From contig NZ_KE383877.1 of NCBI RefSeq assembly GCF_000422565.1, forward strand, positions 96,517-160,516: DNA of 64,000 bases, read 5' to 3'. The stretch is from Desulfovibrio aminophilus DSM 12254. Lineage in GTDB: Bacteria > Desulfobacterota > Desulfovibrionia > Desulfovibrionales > Desulfovibrionaceae. Under the pieces are notes generated by a model that was not told the DNA's origin, did no database searches, and saw nothing but the letters and a program-made list of their open reading frames with translations. The position numbers were made by a program, and so were the translations under genes. Positions within the stretch are counted from its first letter, which is position 1. Each line of letters starts with the position of its first letter. Below, piece by piece: positions 49,303 through 56,875 of this stretch.

Positions 49303-49796
49303 CACAGCCCCCGTTCGGCCCGCATGGCCCCGTCGCGAAGCGGGATCGGCCGCGACGCCGCGCCGTTTTCGCCCTCATCCGGCCCCGGCGTCCCGTCGGA
49401 AACGGCCGGGCGCGTGACGAGCAGTTCGAAGTCCCGGCCTCCGGCGGCCTCCAGCAGGGCGCGCATGGCGGCCGCGCTCTCCAGCACGGCGCGGCGGCCG
49501 TCCATGCGGCCGGGGCGGGTTCCGGGCAGGATGCAGCCCCGGGTGTCGGCGGCGGTGTTGCCGGGATGGAAGAGAATATGGTCGCGGCCCGGCACGTCGC
49601 GCACCTCGACGGCCCGGCCGAAGCGCGGGGAATCCACGGGCGCGCACTGGTAGCGGCCCTCGGGGATGCGCGAGACGTCGGGGGCGTTGCCCCGGTCGGG
49701 CAGCTCCAGGGTCAGGCAGAACAGGCGTCCGTCGACGCGCAGCACCCCCAGGGTGGCCTCCCCGGACTCCTCCAGACGGATGATCTTGGCCAGCAT
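49302..49796 (-). CDS. DUF5675-type phage-associated protein
   Basis: A 164-residue protein matching DUF5675: IIRLEESGEATLGVLRVDGRLFCLTLELPDRGNAPDVSRIPEGRYQC, RFGRAVEVRDVPGRDHILFHPGNTAADTRGCILPG. It contains a conserved His and Cys (HILFHPGN, RGCILPG). This family is frequent next to lysis and structural genes of tailed phages; a peptidoglycan-related role has been suggested but is not established to my knowledge. AAGGAGG before the ATG. It heads the rightmost dispersed phage-gene cluster. Confidence 0.72.
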   Translation of the reverse strand: MLAKIIRLEESGEATLGVLRVDGRLFCLTLELPDRGNAPDVSRIPEGRYQCAPVDSPRFGRAVEVRDVPGRDHILFHPGNTAADTRGCILPGTRPGRMDGRRAVLESAAAMRALLEAAGGRDFELLVTRPAVSDGTPGPDEGENGAASRPIPLRDGAMRAERGL

Positions 49797-49981
49797 GTCG
49801 GTCCTCCTTCGGGGCCTCGCCCCGCTTTCGGACCGGACTAGCCGGAACGCCGGAAATCGTCCGGCCACATGGCGGCGCGGGAGGTTTTTATTTTTTGGCC
49901 CCCCGCGTTGCCCTCGCGCCGAACCAGGAGTAGATTTCGACGAACGGCGTTGTACGTCCAAACCTTCGGCCAGGAGTCCCC

Positions 49982-51724
49982 ATGCGGACGCCCCGCCTCA
50001 GCTCCATCCGGGCGGCCTTGTTCACCGTGGTCCTCGGAGCCATGCTCCCGGCCCTGGCGCTGCTCCTTTGGGCCGGCGCGGAACACGCCCGCCACCTCCA
50101 GGAAGAGCGGGTCCAGGACGCCCGCCGCACCGTGGCGGCCCTGGCCCAGATCCAGGAACGCATCACCGAGAACACCCGCCAGATGCTCGCCACCCTGGCC
50201 GTGGTGCCCGAAGTGCGCCGGGGCGGCCCGGCCAGCGCCGCCGTGCTCAAGAGCATCCTGGACCAGAACCCGCAATATGCGAACCTCCTCCTGGTGGACG
50301 CCCGGGGCGATCTGGCCTCCACCGCCCTGGACGCCGCGGGCGTGAACATCGCGGACCGCGACTACTTCCGCTCGGCCCTGGCCGCGCGCGGCTTCGCCAC
50401 CGGGGAATACATCGTCAGCCGGACCACCGGCGAACCCTCCTTCCCCTTCACCCAGGCCCTGCTCGACGCCGACGGGAACGTCTCCGGCGTGCTCGTGGCC
50501 TCCCTCCGCCTCTCCTCCTACGCGCCCCTGGCGCACAAGCTGCGCCTGCCCCCGAACTCCATGCTCGGCATCGTGGACCGCGCCGGGCGGCGGCTCTACC
50601 GCTATCCCGCCCAGGCCGACAGCCCCCTGGGCGGGGTGATCAAGCCCGAAAACATGGCGGCCATCACCGCCGGGCCCGACGCCGACATCCTCTTCCTGAG
50701 CGACCAGGACGACCTGCCCCGGCTCTACGCCTACAAGAAACTGCGCCTCGCCCCCCGGGACTACCCCTACATGACCCTGGTGCTCGGCATGCCCGAAAGC
50801 CCCCTGGCCGCCGTGGCCCGCTCCGCGCTCGCCCGCAACGTGACCCTGCTCGTCATGGTCACCGTCCTGACCCTGTTCTGGGCCTGGTTCCTGGCCGAAA
50901 CCGTCCTCGGCGGCAGGCTCCAGGCCATCACCTCGGCCGCCGCGCGCATCCGCGAGGGCGACCTCGCCGCCCGCACCGGCCTGCCCCCCGATTCCTCGGA
51001 CATCGGCGAGGTGGCCCAGGCCCTGGACCGCATGGCCGAGGCCCTGCAGCAGCGCGAACGCGAGCGGGTCGAAACCGCCGAGGCCATGACCCGCTCCCTG
51101 CGCGAAAAGGAAACCCTCCTGCGCGAGATCCACCACCGGGTCAAGAACAACCTCCAGCTCATCCTCTCCCTGGTGCGGCTCCAGGCCATGCATGCGGGCG
51201 GTGAGCCCGGCCCGGACTTCGCCGCCCGCATGGAGAACCGCATCCGGGCCATGGCCCTGGTCCACGAACTGCTCTACGAATCCGACGACCTCGGCGGCGT
51301 GGACCTGGCCGTCTACGTGCCCCGCCTGGCCCAGGCCGTGATCCGGGCCTCGGCCCCGCCCGGAGGCGTCAAGCTCTCGGTCGACATCGTCCCGGCCCGC
51401 CTGCCCCTGGACCAGGCCGTGCCCTTCGCCCTGCTGCTCAACGAGCTGCTGACCAACGCCTGCAAATACGGCCTGCCGCCCGACCGCCCCGGCCGCCTGG
51501 ACGTCTCCCTGATCCACGCGGACGACGGGCTCGCCCTGCGCGTGGCCGACGAGGGCCCCGGACTGCCCCAGGGCTTCGATCCCCTCCAGGGCTCCAGCCT
51601 CGGCATGCGCCTCGTCACCGGACTGGCCGACCAGCTCGGCGGCGCGCTCTCCTGGACCTCGGACAACGGCGCCGTCTTCACCCTCCACCTCCCCGGCTTC
51701 GGCGCCCCCTTCGGGGGTTCATAA
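49982..51724 (+). CDS. Membrane sensor histidine kinase, HisKA_2 type
   Basis: A 580-residue kinase. A first membrane helix (about 10-33) and second helix (about 283-303) flank a dCache-like periplasmic sensor (VNIADRDYFRSALAARGFATGEYIVSRTTGEPSFPFTQAL). A HAMP region (about 305-360) leads to the HisKA_2 box LREIHHRVKNNLQLILSLVRLQ near residue 380, then an HATPase domain with LLLNELLTNACKYG and VADEGPGLP. Its target regulator is not adjacent. The ribosome-binding site is CAGGAG. The last residues (GAPFGGS) and the stop lie in a family A hairpin repeat. Confidence 0.93.
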   Translation: MRTPRLSSIRAALFTVVLGAMLPALALLLWAGAEHARHLQEERVQDARRTVAALAQIQERITENTRQMLATLAVVPEVRRGGPASAAVLKSILDQNPQYANLLLVDARGDLASTALDAAGVNIADRDYFRSALAARGFATGEYIVSRTTGEPSFPFTQALLDADGNVSGVLVASLRLSSYAPLAHKLRLPPNSMLGIVDRAGRRLYRYPAQADSPLGGVIKPENMAAITAGPDADILFLSDQDDLPRLYAYKKLRLAPRDYPYMTLVLGMPESPLAAVARSALARNVTLLVMVTVLTLFWAWFLAETVLGGRLQAITSAAARIREGDLAARTGLPPDSSDIGEVAQALDRMAEALQQRERERVETAEAMTRSLREKETLLREIHHRVKNNLQLILSLVRLQAMHAGGEPGPDFAARMENRIRAMALVHELLYESDDLGGVDLAVYVPRLAQAVIRASAPPGGVKLSVDIVPARLPLDQAVPFALLLNELLTNACKYGLPPDRPGRLDVSLIHADDGLALRVADEGPGLPQGFDPLQGSSLGMRLVTGLADQLGGALSWTSDNGAVFTLHLPGFGAPFGGS

Positions 51725-51930
51725 AAAGGCAAAAAGTTCCCGATAGTTCGTCTTTCCATAACCCGCCGAAGGCGGCCGGCTTCGCCGGTTCATAGAAAAC
51801 CGAAGAGGGACAGGGCATTTCGCCTTTCTGAAAACCCCCGAAGGGGGCCGGCTTCGCCGGTCTACGGAAAGACAAAGAGACTCCCGGCATTTCGCCTTTC
51901 TGAAAACCCCCGAAGGGGGCCGAAGGGGGG
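51705..51930. repeat. Hairpin repeat block, family A (three cores)
   Basis: CCCCCTTCGGGGG, AAAAAGGCAAAAAG core, CGCCGAAGGCGG and CCGGCTTCGCCGG stems. Two nearly identical units follow, each with a GAAAAC or GAAAGAC core, CATTTCGCCTTTCTGAAAAC and a CCCCCGAAGGGGG stem. A clear tandem expansion within one gap. Confidence 0.88.
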
Positions 51931-51933
51931 GGC

Positions 51934-53064
51934 ATGAACGGGAAAACGACGCGGACGGCGAAGGCTTCCCCGGGCGGGACCGAGATCCTGGCGGCGGTGG
52001 TGCGCGGGGCCGGGCGGCCGTTCTCCTTCGAACGGCTGACGCTGGAGGCCCCCCGGCCGGACGAGGTGCTCGTGCGGCTGGCGGCCTGCGGGGTCTGCCA
52101 CACGGACATCGGCTTCTGGGAGGCGGGCGGCGACGGCCCGGTGGTCCTGGGCCACGAGGGCGCGGGCGTGGTCGAGGCCGTGGGCGCGGAGGTCCGGGGC
52201 CTGACCCCGGGCGACCACGTGGTCCTGACCATCATGTCCTGCGGCCGCTGCCCGGCCTGTCTGGACGAACGCCCGACGGCCTGCGAGAACTTCTGGGAGG
52301 CCAATTTCGGCTTCAGCCGCCTGGACGGCAGCAACGCCCTGTCCGGCGGGGTGCGCGGGCATTTCTTCGGCCAGTCGTCCTTCGCCACCCACGCCCTGGC
52401 CTCGGTCCGCAACGCCGTGGTCGTGCCCCGGGACCTGCCCCTGGAGCTGCTGGCCCCGCTGGGCTGCGGGTTCCAGACCGGCGCGGGCACGGTGCTCAAC
52501 TCCCTGGCCGTCAGACCGGGCCAAAGCCTGCTCGTGCTCGGGACCGGGAGCGTGGGGCTGGCGGCGGTCATGGCCGGACGGCTGGCCGGGGCGGACCCGA
52601 TCCTGGCCGTGGACCGTGTGCCCTCGCGGCTGGCCCTGGCCCTGGAGCTGGGCGCGACCCACGCCCTGGAGAGCGGACCGGGCCTCGGGAAGCGCATCCG
52701 GGCCATCGCCGGAAAACTGGACCATGCCGTGGACAGCACCGGGGTCGCGGCGTTCATGCGCCTGGCCGGGGATCTGCTCAGGCCGGGCGGGAGCGCGGCG
52801 CTGCTCAGCGGGGCCGAGGGACCGGGCGAACTGCCCGACGGCCGCCGCGTCTTCGGGGTCATCCAGGGCGACGCCGTGCCCTGGCGCTTCATCCCCCAGC
52901 TCGTCGACCACTTCCGGGCCGGTCGTTTCCCCCTGGACCGGCTCGTCACCACCCTGCCCTTCCGCGACCTGGACCGGGCCGTGGCCGAATCCCTGAACGG
53001 GACCATCATCAAGCCCGTTCTGGAAATTTCTCCCGCCTTCGGCGCCCCCTTCGGGGTTTTTTAG
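51934..53064 (+). CDS. Zinc-dependent alcohol dehydrogenase, aryl-alcohol type
   Basis: This 376-residue medium-chain dehydrogenase/reductase has catalytic-zinc residues in CGVCHTDIGFWE and GHEGAGVV. The four structural-zinc cysteines lie in CGRCPACLDERPTAC, and the NAD(P)-binding motif is GTGSVGLAAV. The FQTGAGTVLNSLAVRPG segment is shared with aryl- and benzyl-alcohol dehydrogenases. Substrate not determined. The ATG lies within 4 bp of a family A stem, and the ribosome-binding site (GGGGGGG) is poor. The C-terminal GAPFGVF and stop are repeat-encoded, so the gene is framed by repeats on both sides. Confidence 0.9.
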   Translation: MNGKTTRTAKASPGGTEILAAVVRGAGRPFSFERLTLEAPRPDEVLVRLAACGVCHTDIGFWEAGGDGPVVLGHEGAGVVEAVGAEVRGLTPGDHVVLTIMSCGRCPACLDERPTACENFWEANFGFSRLDGSNALSGGVRGHFFGQSSFATHALASVRNAVVVPRDLPLELLAPLGCGFQTGAGTVLNSLAVRPGQSLLVLGTGSVGLAAVMAGRLAGADPILAVDRVPSRLALALELGATHALESGPGLGKRIRAIAGKLDHAVDSTGVAAFMRLAGDLLRPGGSAALLSGAEGPGELPDGRRVFGVIQGDAVPWRFIPQLVDHFRAGRFPLDRLVTTLPFRDLDRAVAESLNGTIIKPVLEISPAFGAPFGVF

Positions 53065-53120
53065 AAAGACGGAGAGGCGCTGTCCCTCTTCGGTTTTCTA
53101 TAACCCGGCGAAGCCGGGGC
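53035..53120. repeat. Hairpin repeat, family A, between convergent genes
   Basis: GGCGCCCCCTTCGGGG stem carrying the dehydrogenase stop, core GAAAGACGGAGAGGCGCTGT, then a CCCGGCGAAGCCGGG stem carrying the end of the minus-strand gene. Confidence 0.88.
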
Positions 53121-53889
53121 GGAGGTGGGGGATGAAGGCCCGGGCGGCGGCGGGATTGGGGGCGCGTCTGCAGAGGGCCAGGGCGTAGACGCAGGCCGCG
53201 CCCCGGCGTTCGATGGTTTCCCCGGGCCGGGCCCCGGCGGTGCGGACCACGGCCTGGGCGTAGACCTCGTTCAGCCGGGGATCGCCCAGGTTCACGCGCG
53301 GGTCCAGGGCAACGAAACGGAGCCCGCGCTGGACGGCCACGGAACGGTACTCCCAGGCGTAGTCCAGGCTGCCGTCCAGAAGCCGGGCCACGAGGTCCGA
53401 GGCCCGGGGCAGGACGTTCTCCGGCCGCCGGGAGGCCAAAAGCCGCGCGGCCAGCCCGGGCTCGCCGCGGAAGATTTCGGCGAGCTGGAGGACCATCAGG
53501 GCGCGGTAGCCGCAAGGATCCTGGTCGGGGTCGGAATGGCCCCAGGCCACGCCGGGCTCCTGCAGGACGCGGAACCAGTCGTCCGGGCCGATGCGGTCGG
53601 CGTGGCGGCTCGCGTCCGTGTGGCAGAGCACCATCTCGTTCCCCGCGAAGGGCTCGGCGCGTTCCGCGTGCTCCGGGACCAGAACCTGCTCGACGACCTC
53701 GATGTCGGCCGAAAGGAACAGGTCCGCGACCGCCCGGCCCGAGGCGATGTCCCGGGCCAGGGCCGCGCTGCCCCCGGCCACCCGGCGGACGCGCAGGCCC
53801 GGGTGCAGGGCCTCGAACTCCGCGCACAAACGCTCCAGCGGCGCGCTCAGACTGCCCGCGTGAAGCACCAGCAATTCCCCACTCAGCAT
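53098..53889 (-). CDS. Molybdate/tungstate-binding-like protein without signal peptide
   Basis: A 263-residue protein of the ModA/WtpA type: LLVLHAGSLSAPLERLCAEFEALHPGLRVRRVAGGSAALARDIASG, ADLFLSADIEVVEQVLVP, WFRVLQEPGVAWGHSDPDQDPCGYRALMVLQL and DYAWEYRSVAVQRGL. Such proteins bind oxyanions in the periplasm for an ABC importer. No signal peptide or lipobox is visible: the mature-like sequence starts within five residues of the ATG at 53889. No permease gene is adjacent. The C-terminal PGFAGL is repeat-encoded. It may be a cytoplasmic sensor relative or a gene that lost its export signal when repeats replaced its ends. Confidence 0.75.
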   Translation of the reverse strand: MLSGELLVLHAGSLSAPLERLCAEFEALHPGLRVRRVAGGSAALARDIASGRAVADLFLSADIEVVEQVLVPEHAERAEPFAGNEMVLCHTDASRHADRIGPDDWFRVLQEPGVAWGHSDPDQDPCGYRALMVLQLAEIFRGEPGLAARLLASRRPENVLPRASDLVARLLDGSLDYAWEYRSVAVQRGLRFVALDPRVNLGDPRLNEVYAQAVVRTAGARPGETIERRGAACVYALALCRRAPNPAAARAFIPHLRPGFAGL

Positions 53890-53896
53890 CTCTTCC

Positions 53897-54012
53897 CCCC
53901 GCCTTCGGCGGTTCACGGAAAACCAAAGAGGCTGGCTTCGCCGGTTCATGGAAAACCAAAGAGGGACAGCGCCTTTCCGCATTTCTAAAAACCCCCGAAG
54001 GGGGCGAAGGGG
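53897..54012. repeat. Hairpin repeat block, family A
   Basis: CCGCCTTCGGCGG stem, GGAAAACCAAAGAGGCTGG, CCGGTTCATGGAAAACC and CCCCCGAAGGGGG, running to the stop of the repressor gene. Confidence 0.82.
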
Positions 54013-54013
54013 G

Positions 54014-54760
54014 TTATTTCCGCATCATGTCGCTCCAGGCCCAGATGACGCGGCCCGCGATGGCCCGGTTCAGGTCGCCGTCATAGTCCCGGACCAGACG
54101 GTAGGTCATGGGCGGGAAGTCGCGAGAGTTGTCGGAGTAGAAGACCAGCTCCAGATCGTCGTCCAGGCGCTTGACCGCCACGCGCTTGATCATGGCCCCG
54201 CCGGACTCGCCGGGCTCGGTCACGAGCATGATCCGCCCGGCGGGCTCGGGCGAACGGTCCGAGCGGTCCACGAGCACGATGTCCCCGGGATGCAGGGCCG
54301 GGACCATGGACATCTCGCGCGGACCCACCTGCACGGCCACCAGGTTCGAGCGGTGGCGCACGGACTCGTGCCCGCGCCAGACGAGCACCCAGCCCTCCAC
54401 CCGGTCCTCGGGGATGAGCCCCGGCCCGGCCGCCACCGGCGAGGCCGCCAGCGGCACCGCCAGATAGTCCTCCGGCCTGGGCCCGGGCAGACCCTCCACG
54501 GCCGTGGCTTTGTCAGCCGACACAAAACAGACGTCCCGCGCCGTCTCGGCCCCCTGCTCGGGAAACACGAGCCGCACCCCCAGGCCGTCCAGCACCCGGC
54601 CCAGCGACTCCACGGTCAGCCCCCGCTCGCCCTTCAGAAACCGCCCGAGCTGCGAGGGGTCCAGGCTCAGGGCGTCGGCCATCTGCTTCTTGTTGGCGAA
54701 CGGCGAGCCGCCGCCGATCCGCTCCAAAAGCGCCTTGCGCAGGTCTTCGGAAAAGCCCAT
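54014..54760 (-). CDS. Phage-type repressor with S24 (LexA-like) peptidase domain
   Basis: A 248-residue protein. The N-terminal HTH (about 15-65: PFANKKQMADALSLDPSQLGRFLKGERGLTVESLGRVLDGLG) is joined to a LexA/CI-like peptidase (about 130-245) with the catalytic serine in MSMVPALHPGDIVLVDRS and the lysine in GGAMIKRVAVKRL. Such repressors hold prophage genes silent until RecA-stimulated self-cleavage after DNA damage. GGAGGTG precedes the ATG. It is divergent from the replication-type gene at 54884, with palindromic sites in the shared promoter region: the classical layout of a lysogeny switch. Confidence 0.88.
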   Translation of the reverse strand: MGFSEDLRKALLERIGGGSPFANKKQMADALSLDPSQLGRFLKGERGLTVESLGRVLDGLGVRLVFPEQGAETARDVCFVSADKATAVEGLPGPRPEDYLAVPLAASPVAAGPGLIPEDRVEGWVLVWRGHESVRHRSNLVAVQVGPREMSMVPALHPGDIVLVDRSDRSPEPAGRIMLVTEPGESGGAMIKRVAVKRLDDDLELVFYSDNSRDFPPMTYRLVRDYDGDLNRAIAGRVIWAWSDMMRK

Positions 54761-54805
54761 CGACACCTCCGCTCTTTTTTCCAGTCTGTATCATAAAATT
54801 GCCGT

Positions 54806-54862
54806 TTGTCTAAAGCTTTCGGACAATTTTCCTTGACGGCATGATTGTCATCTGACTAATAC
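54806..54862. promoter_or_regulatory. Divergent operator/promoter region of the phage-type switch
   Basis: An inverted repeat TTGTC-N11-GACAA (54806-54826) is a candidate repressor site. For the rightward gene, TTGACG (54833-54838) and TAATAC (54857-54862) are 18 bases apart. A TATGATAC sequence on the minus strand (around 54789-54796) may be the -10 of the repressor. The region is AT-rich relative to its surroundings. Confidence 0.6.
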
Positions 54863-54883
54863 TTCCTCCCGGAGGTTCCCCCC

Positions 54884-55570
54884 ATGCATCGTGGTTACGT
54901 CCAGCTCTGGCGTCGGTCCCTGTCCTCGGAAGCCTGGCGCGATCCCAAACTCTGGCGGCTCTGGACCTACTGTCTGCTCAAGGCTTCGCACAAGCCCCAC
55001 CAGGTCGTGGTCGGCCGGCAGGCCGTGGACCTGGAACCCGGCCAGCTCGTGCTCACCCGCCGCAACGCCGCCCAGGACACCGGCCTGAGCCAGGCCGAGG
55101 TCCGCTCGCTCCTGGGCCTGGCCGAAAAACTCGGCATGATCGCCCGCCGGTCCACCAACCAGTACACCGTCGTTTCCCTCGTGAACTGGCCGCGTTACCA
55201 GCAGACCCCGCCGGCCGCGCACCAGCCCCGCGCCACCGCCGCGCCCGCGCCCCGCCCATCTACAAACCCAAGCGAGAATGACCAAGCACAGCTCCGGGAC
55301 TTCGAGCGCTTCTGGGCCGCCTATCCCAAAAAGACCAACCGCAAGGCCGCCCTCGCCGCCTGGCGCGCCGCCGACACCCCGCCCCTGGACCGGCTCCTGG
55401 CCGCACTCGCCGCCCAGTCAGCCTCGCTCCAGTGGGCCCGCGAACAGGGGCGCTTCATCCCCAACCCCGCGTCCTGGATCTCCCAGGCCCGCTGGACCGA
55501 CCAGCCCGCGCCCCAAACCCCCAACCCCAGCACCCTCCTGGCCTGGGCCCGCACCGGGGACCAGTCATGA
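54884..55570 (+). CDS. Phage replication-initiation-like protein
   Basis: This 228-residue protein starts with a winged-helix-like region typical of phage replisome organiser or O-like proteins: YVQLWRRSLSSEAWRDPKLWRLWTYCLLKASHKPHQVVVGRQAVDLEPGQLVLTRRNAAQDTGLSQAEVRSLL. A Pro/Ala linker (about 105-130) and the C-terminal motif FERFWAAYPKKTNRKAALAAW...FIPNPASWI follow. That motif recurs in phage replication proteins and is thought to contact helicase. GGAGG precedes the ATG. It is divergent from the repressor. A DnaB-type helicase gene lies 7 kb away at 62398. Confidence 0.82.
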   Translation: MHRGYVQLWRRSLSSEAWRDPKLWRLWTYCLLKASHKPHQVVVGRQAVDLEPGQLVLTRRNAAQDTGLSQAEVRSLLGLAEKLGMIARRSTNQYTVVSLVNWPRYQQTPPAAHQPRATAAPAPRPSTNPSENDQAQLRDFERFWAAYPKKTNRKAALAAWRAADTPPLDRLLAALAAQSASLQWAREQGRFIPNPASWISQARWTDQPAPQTPNPSTLLAWARTGDQS

Positions 55571-55590
55571 TCCGGGCGCAACCGCAAAAA

Positions 55591-55745
55591 CTGGGGGCTG
55601 CGCGCCCCCAAACCCCGCGCCAGGGCGCGGCCCTGGACCATGTAGTGGCGCGGGATTTCGCGCCACACCAGCCCGGCTTCGCCGGTTCACAGAAAGACCA
55701 GAGAGACTCTCTCCCCGCCTTTCTCAAATCCGGCGAAGCCGGGGC
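55591..55745. repeat. Structured repeat family B (copy 3, shortened) plus family A
   Basis: GGGGGCTGCGCGCCCCC, then CCGCGCCAGGGCGCGGCCCT, GGACC, ATGTAGTGGCGCGGGATTTC and GCGCCAC: family B with its 3' part shortened. A family A unit follows: CCGGCTTCGCCGG, GAAAGACCAGAGAGACTCTC, GCCTTTC, CCGGCGAAGCCGG. Confidence 0.82.
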
Positions 55746-56264
55746 GGACGCGAGGCGTGTTTCGTGAGCAGGCCGTGGGGCCGCGCGCGCAAGGGCCCGG
55801 CGAGCGGGAAGGGGGAGCCGACGGCCCCGCGAGGAGCAAGGAGTCCGGCATGAACAGGCGACAGAGACGAGAACCAAAGGGAGGGTGCCGTGTTCGCGCT
55901 CCTCACGGGGAACGGCGAGGGGGCCGCGCCCCCACCCGCGAGCCGATCCGGCCCAAGCGCGCGAACGCCCCCGGCTGCGCAGCGAAATACCCGAGGGCCC
56001 GCCCCCCCGTTTCGCGGAACGCCCCCCTTCGGGGGTTCACAAAAAGACAAAGAAGCTCCCGTCTCTCCGCCTTTCTGAACACCGGCGAAGCCGGGGCGGA
56101 CGCGAGGCGTGTTTTCACGAGCCAGGCAGGGGCGAGTCAGGTCCGGCCCGACGAACCGGCACGACATGCGCCGCCGAGGAGATGAACGGAAATCGGGAGT
56201 GCGCGGCCCCTTGCCTTGGCGTGAAAATACCCGAGGGCCCGCCCCCACCTCTCGCGGAGCAAAC
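55733..56264. repeat. Imperfect direct duplication in the phage-type region
   Basis: Unit 1 begins at 55733 with CCGGCGAAGCCGGGGCGGAC, GCGAGGCGTGTTT and ends near 56018 with GAAATACCCGAGGGCCCGCC. Unit 2 repeats both blocks at 56084-56125 and 56221-56247. The middle parts differ. I see no convincing gene in this stretch: start codons with ribosome-binding sites lead only to low-complexity Arg/Pro frames. Confidence 0.6.
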
Positions 56265-56430
56265 CACCTATAAATTATATGCAAGTAACATTAAATATAC
56301 TAGCTTTACATTGAAATTTATCTCTAGCGTTTGTTATATTGCATAGATCATCAAAGTAAAAATACTATTGTAGCGATTTGTTGCTACAAATAATTAGTTG
56401 ACGTACTGAGAAAAAAACTTAAAACACGCA
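56265..56430. promoter_or_regulatory. AT-rich island with palindrome; possible origin or control region
   Basis: Roughly 165 bp of strongly AT-rich DNA in a very GC-rich window. It contains the inverted repeat TTGTAGC-N8-GCTACAA (56368-56389) and several TATA-like stretches, and TTGACG (56398-56403) lies 39 bp before the next ATG. Located just after a replication-type gene, it could be a phage origin or a promoter region for 56442. Not proven. Confidence 0.45.
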
Positions 56431-56441
56431 AGGTGTACGCC

Positions 56442-56855
56442 ATGATGAAACAGGACTTCGCGCGCATCATCCAGGATCTGTGCCTGTTCTTCGGCAAGGA
56501 GGAACCCTCTCCGGCCCGGGCCCAGGCCTGGTACGACATGGTCCGCCACCTGCCGGGCGGCAAGTTCGCGGACTTCGCCCTCTCGCGCATCAAGGCCGCC
56601 GAACCCCACTTCCCGGCCAACCCCGCCCGGCTCCTGCTCCTGGCCTTCGAGGAATACGGCGACACCACCGAACCCGCGACCGGCGGCGAACCGCCCCACT
56701 GCCCGCACTGCCGCGACACCGGGGCCCTGGTGGCCGAACGCGACGGCAGCCGCCTGTTCTTCCGCTGCGGCCACTGCGGCCGCACCGACGCCGCCGGACT
56801 GCCCCCGGCCACCACGCGCGCGCTCACCGACGCGGGCTTCCGCGTCATCAACTGA
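56442..56855 (+). CDS. Phage-type protein with zinc-ribbon C-terminus
   Basis: This 137-residue protein has a helical N-terminus (QDFARIIQDLCLFFGKEEPSPARAQAWYDMVRHLPGGKFADFALSRIKAAE) and a zinc ribbon near residues 90-112 with CPHC and CGHC pairs (PHCPHCRDTGALV, FFRCGHCGRTD). The N-terminal part resembles small phage proteins encoded next to replication genes. AAGGTG precedes the ATG at 56442. An NrdR-like zinc-finger gene follows 20 bp later. Role unknown; a DNA replication accessory is plausible from context. Confidence 0.6.
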   Translation: MMKQDFARIIQDLCLFFGKEEPSPARAQAWYDMVRHLPGGKFADFALSRIKAAEPHFPANPARLLLLAFEEYGDTTEPATGGEPPHCPHCRDTGALVAERDGSRLFFRCGHCGRTDAAGLPPATTRALTDAGFRVIN

Positions 56856-56875
56856 TACGAATGGAGGATGGGAAT

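Noticed and set aside
49810..49910. Fourth copy of the conserved upstream block before the DUF5675 gene
   Set aside because: Only short CTAG and CCGGAAAT pieces match; the order and the GAGCCGC part are missing, so I do not count it.
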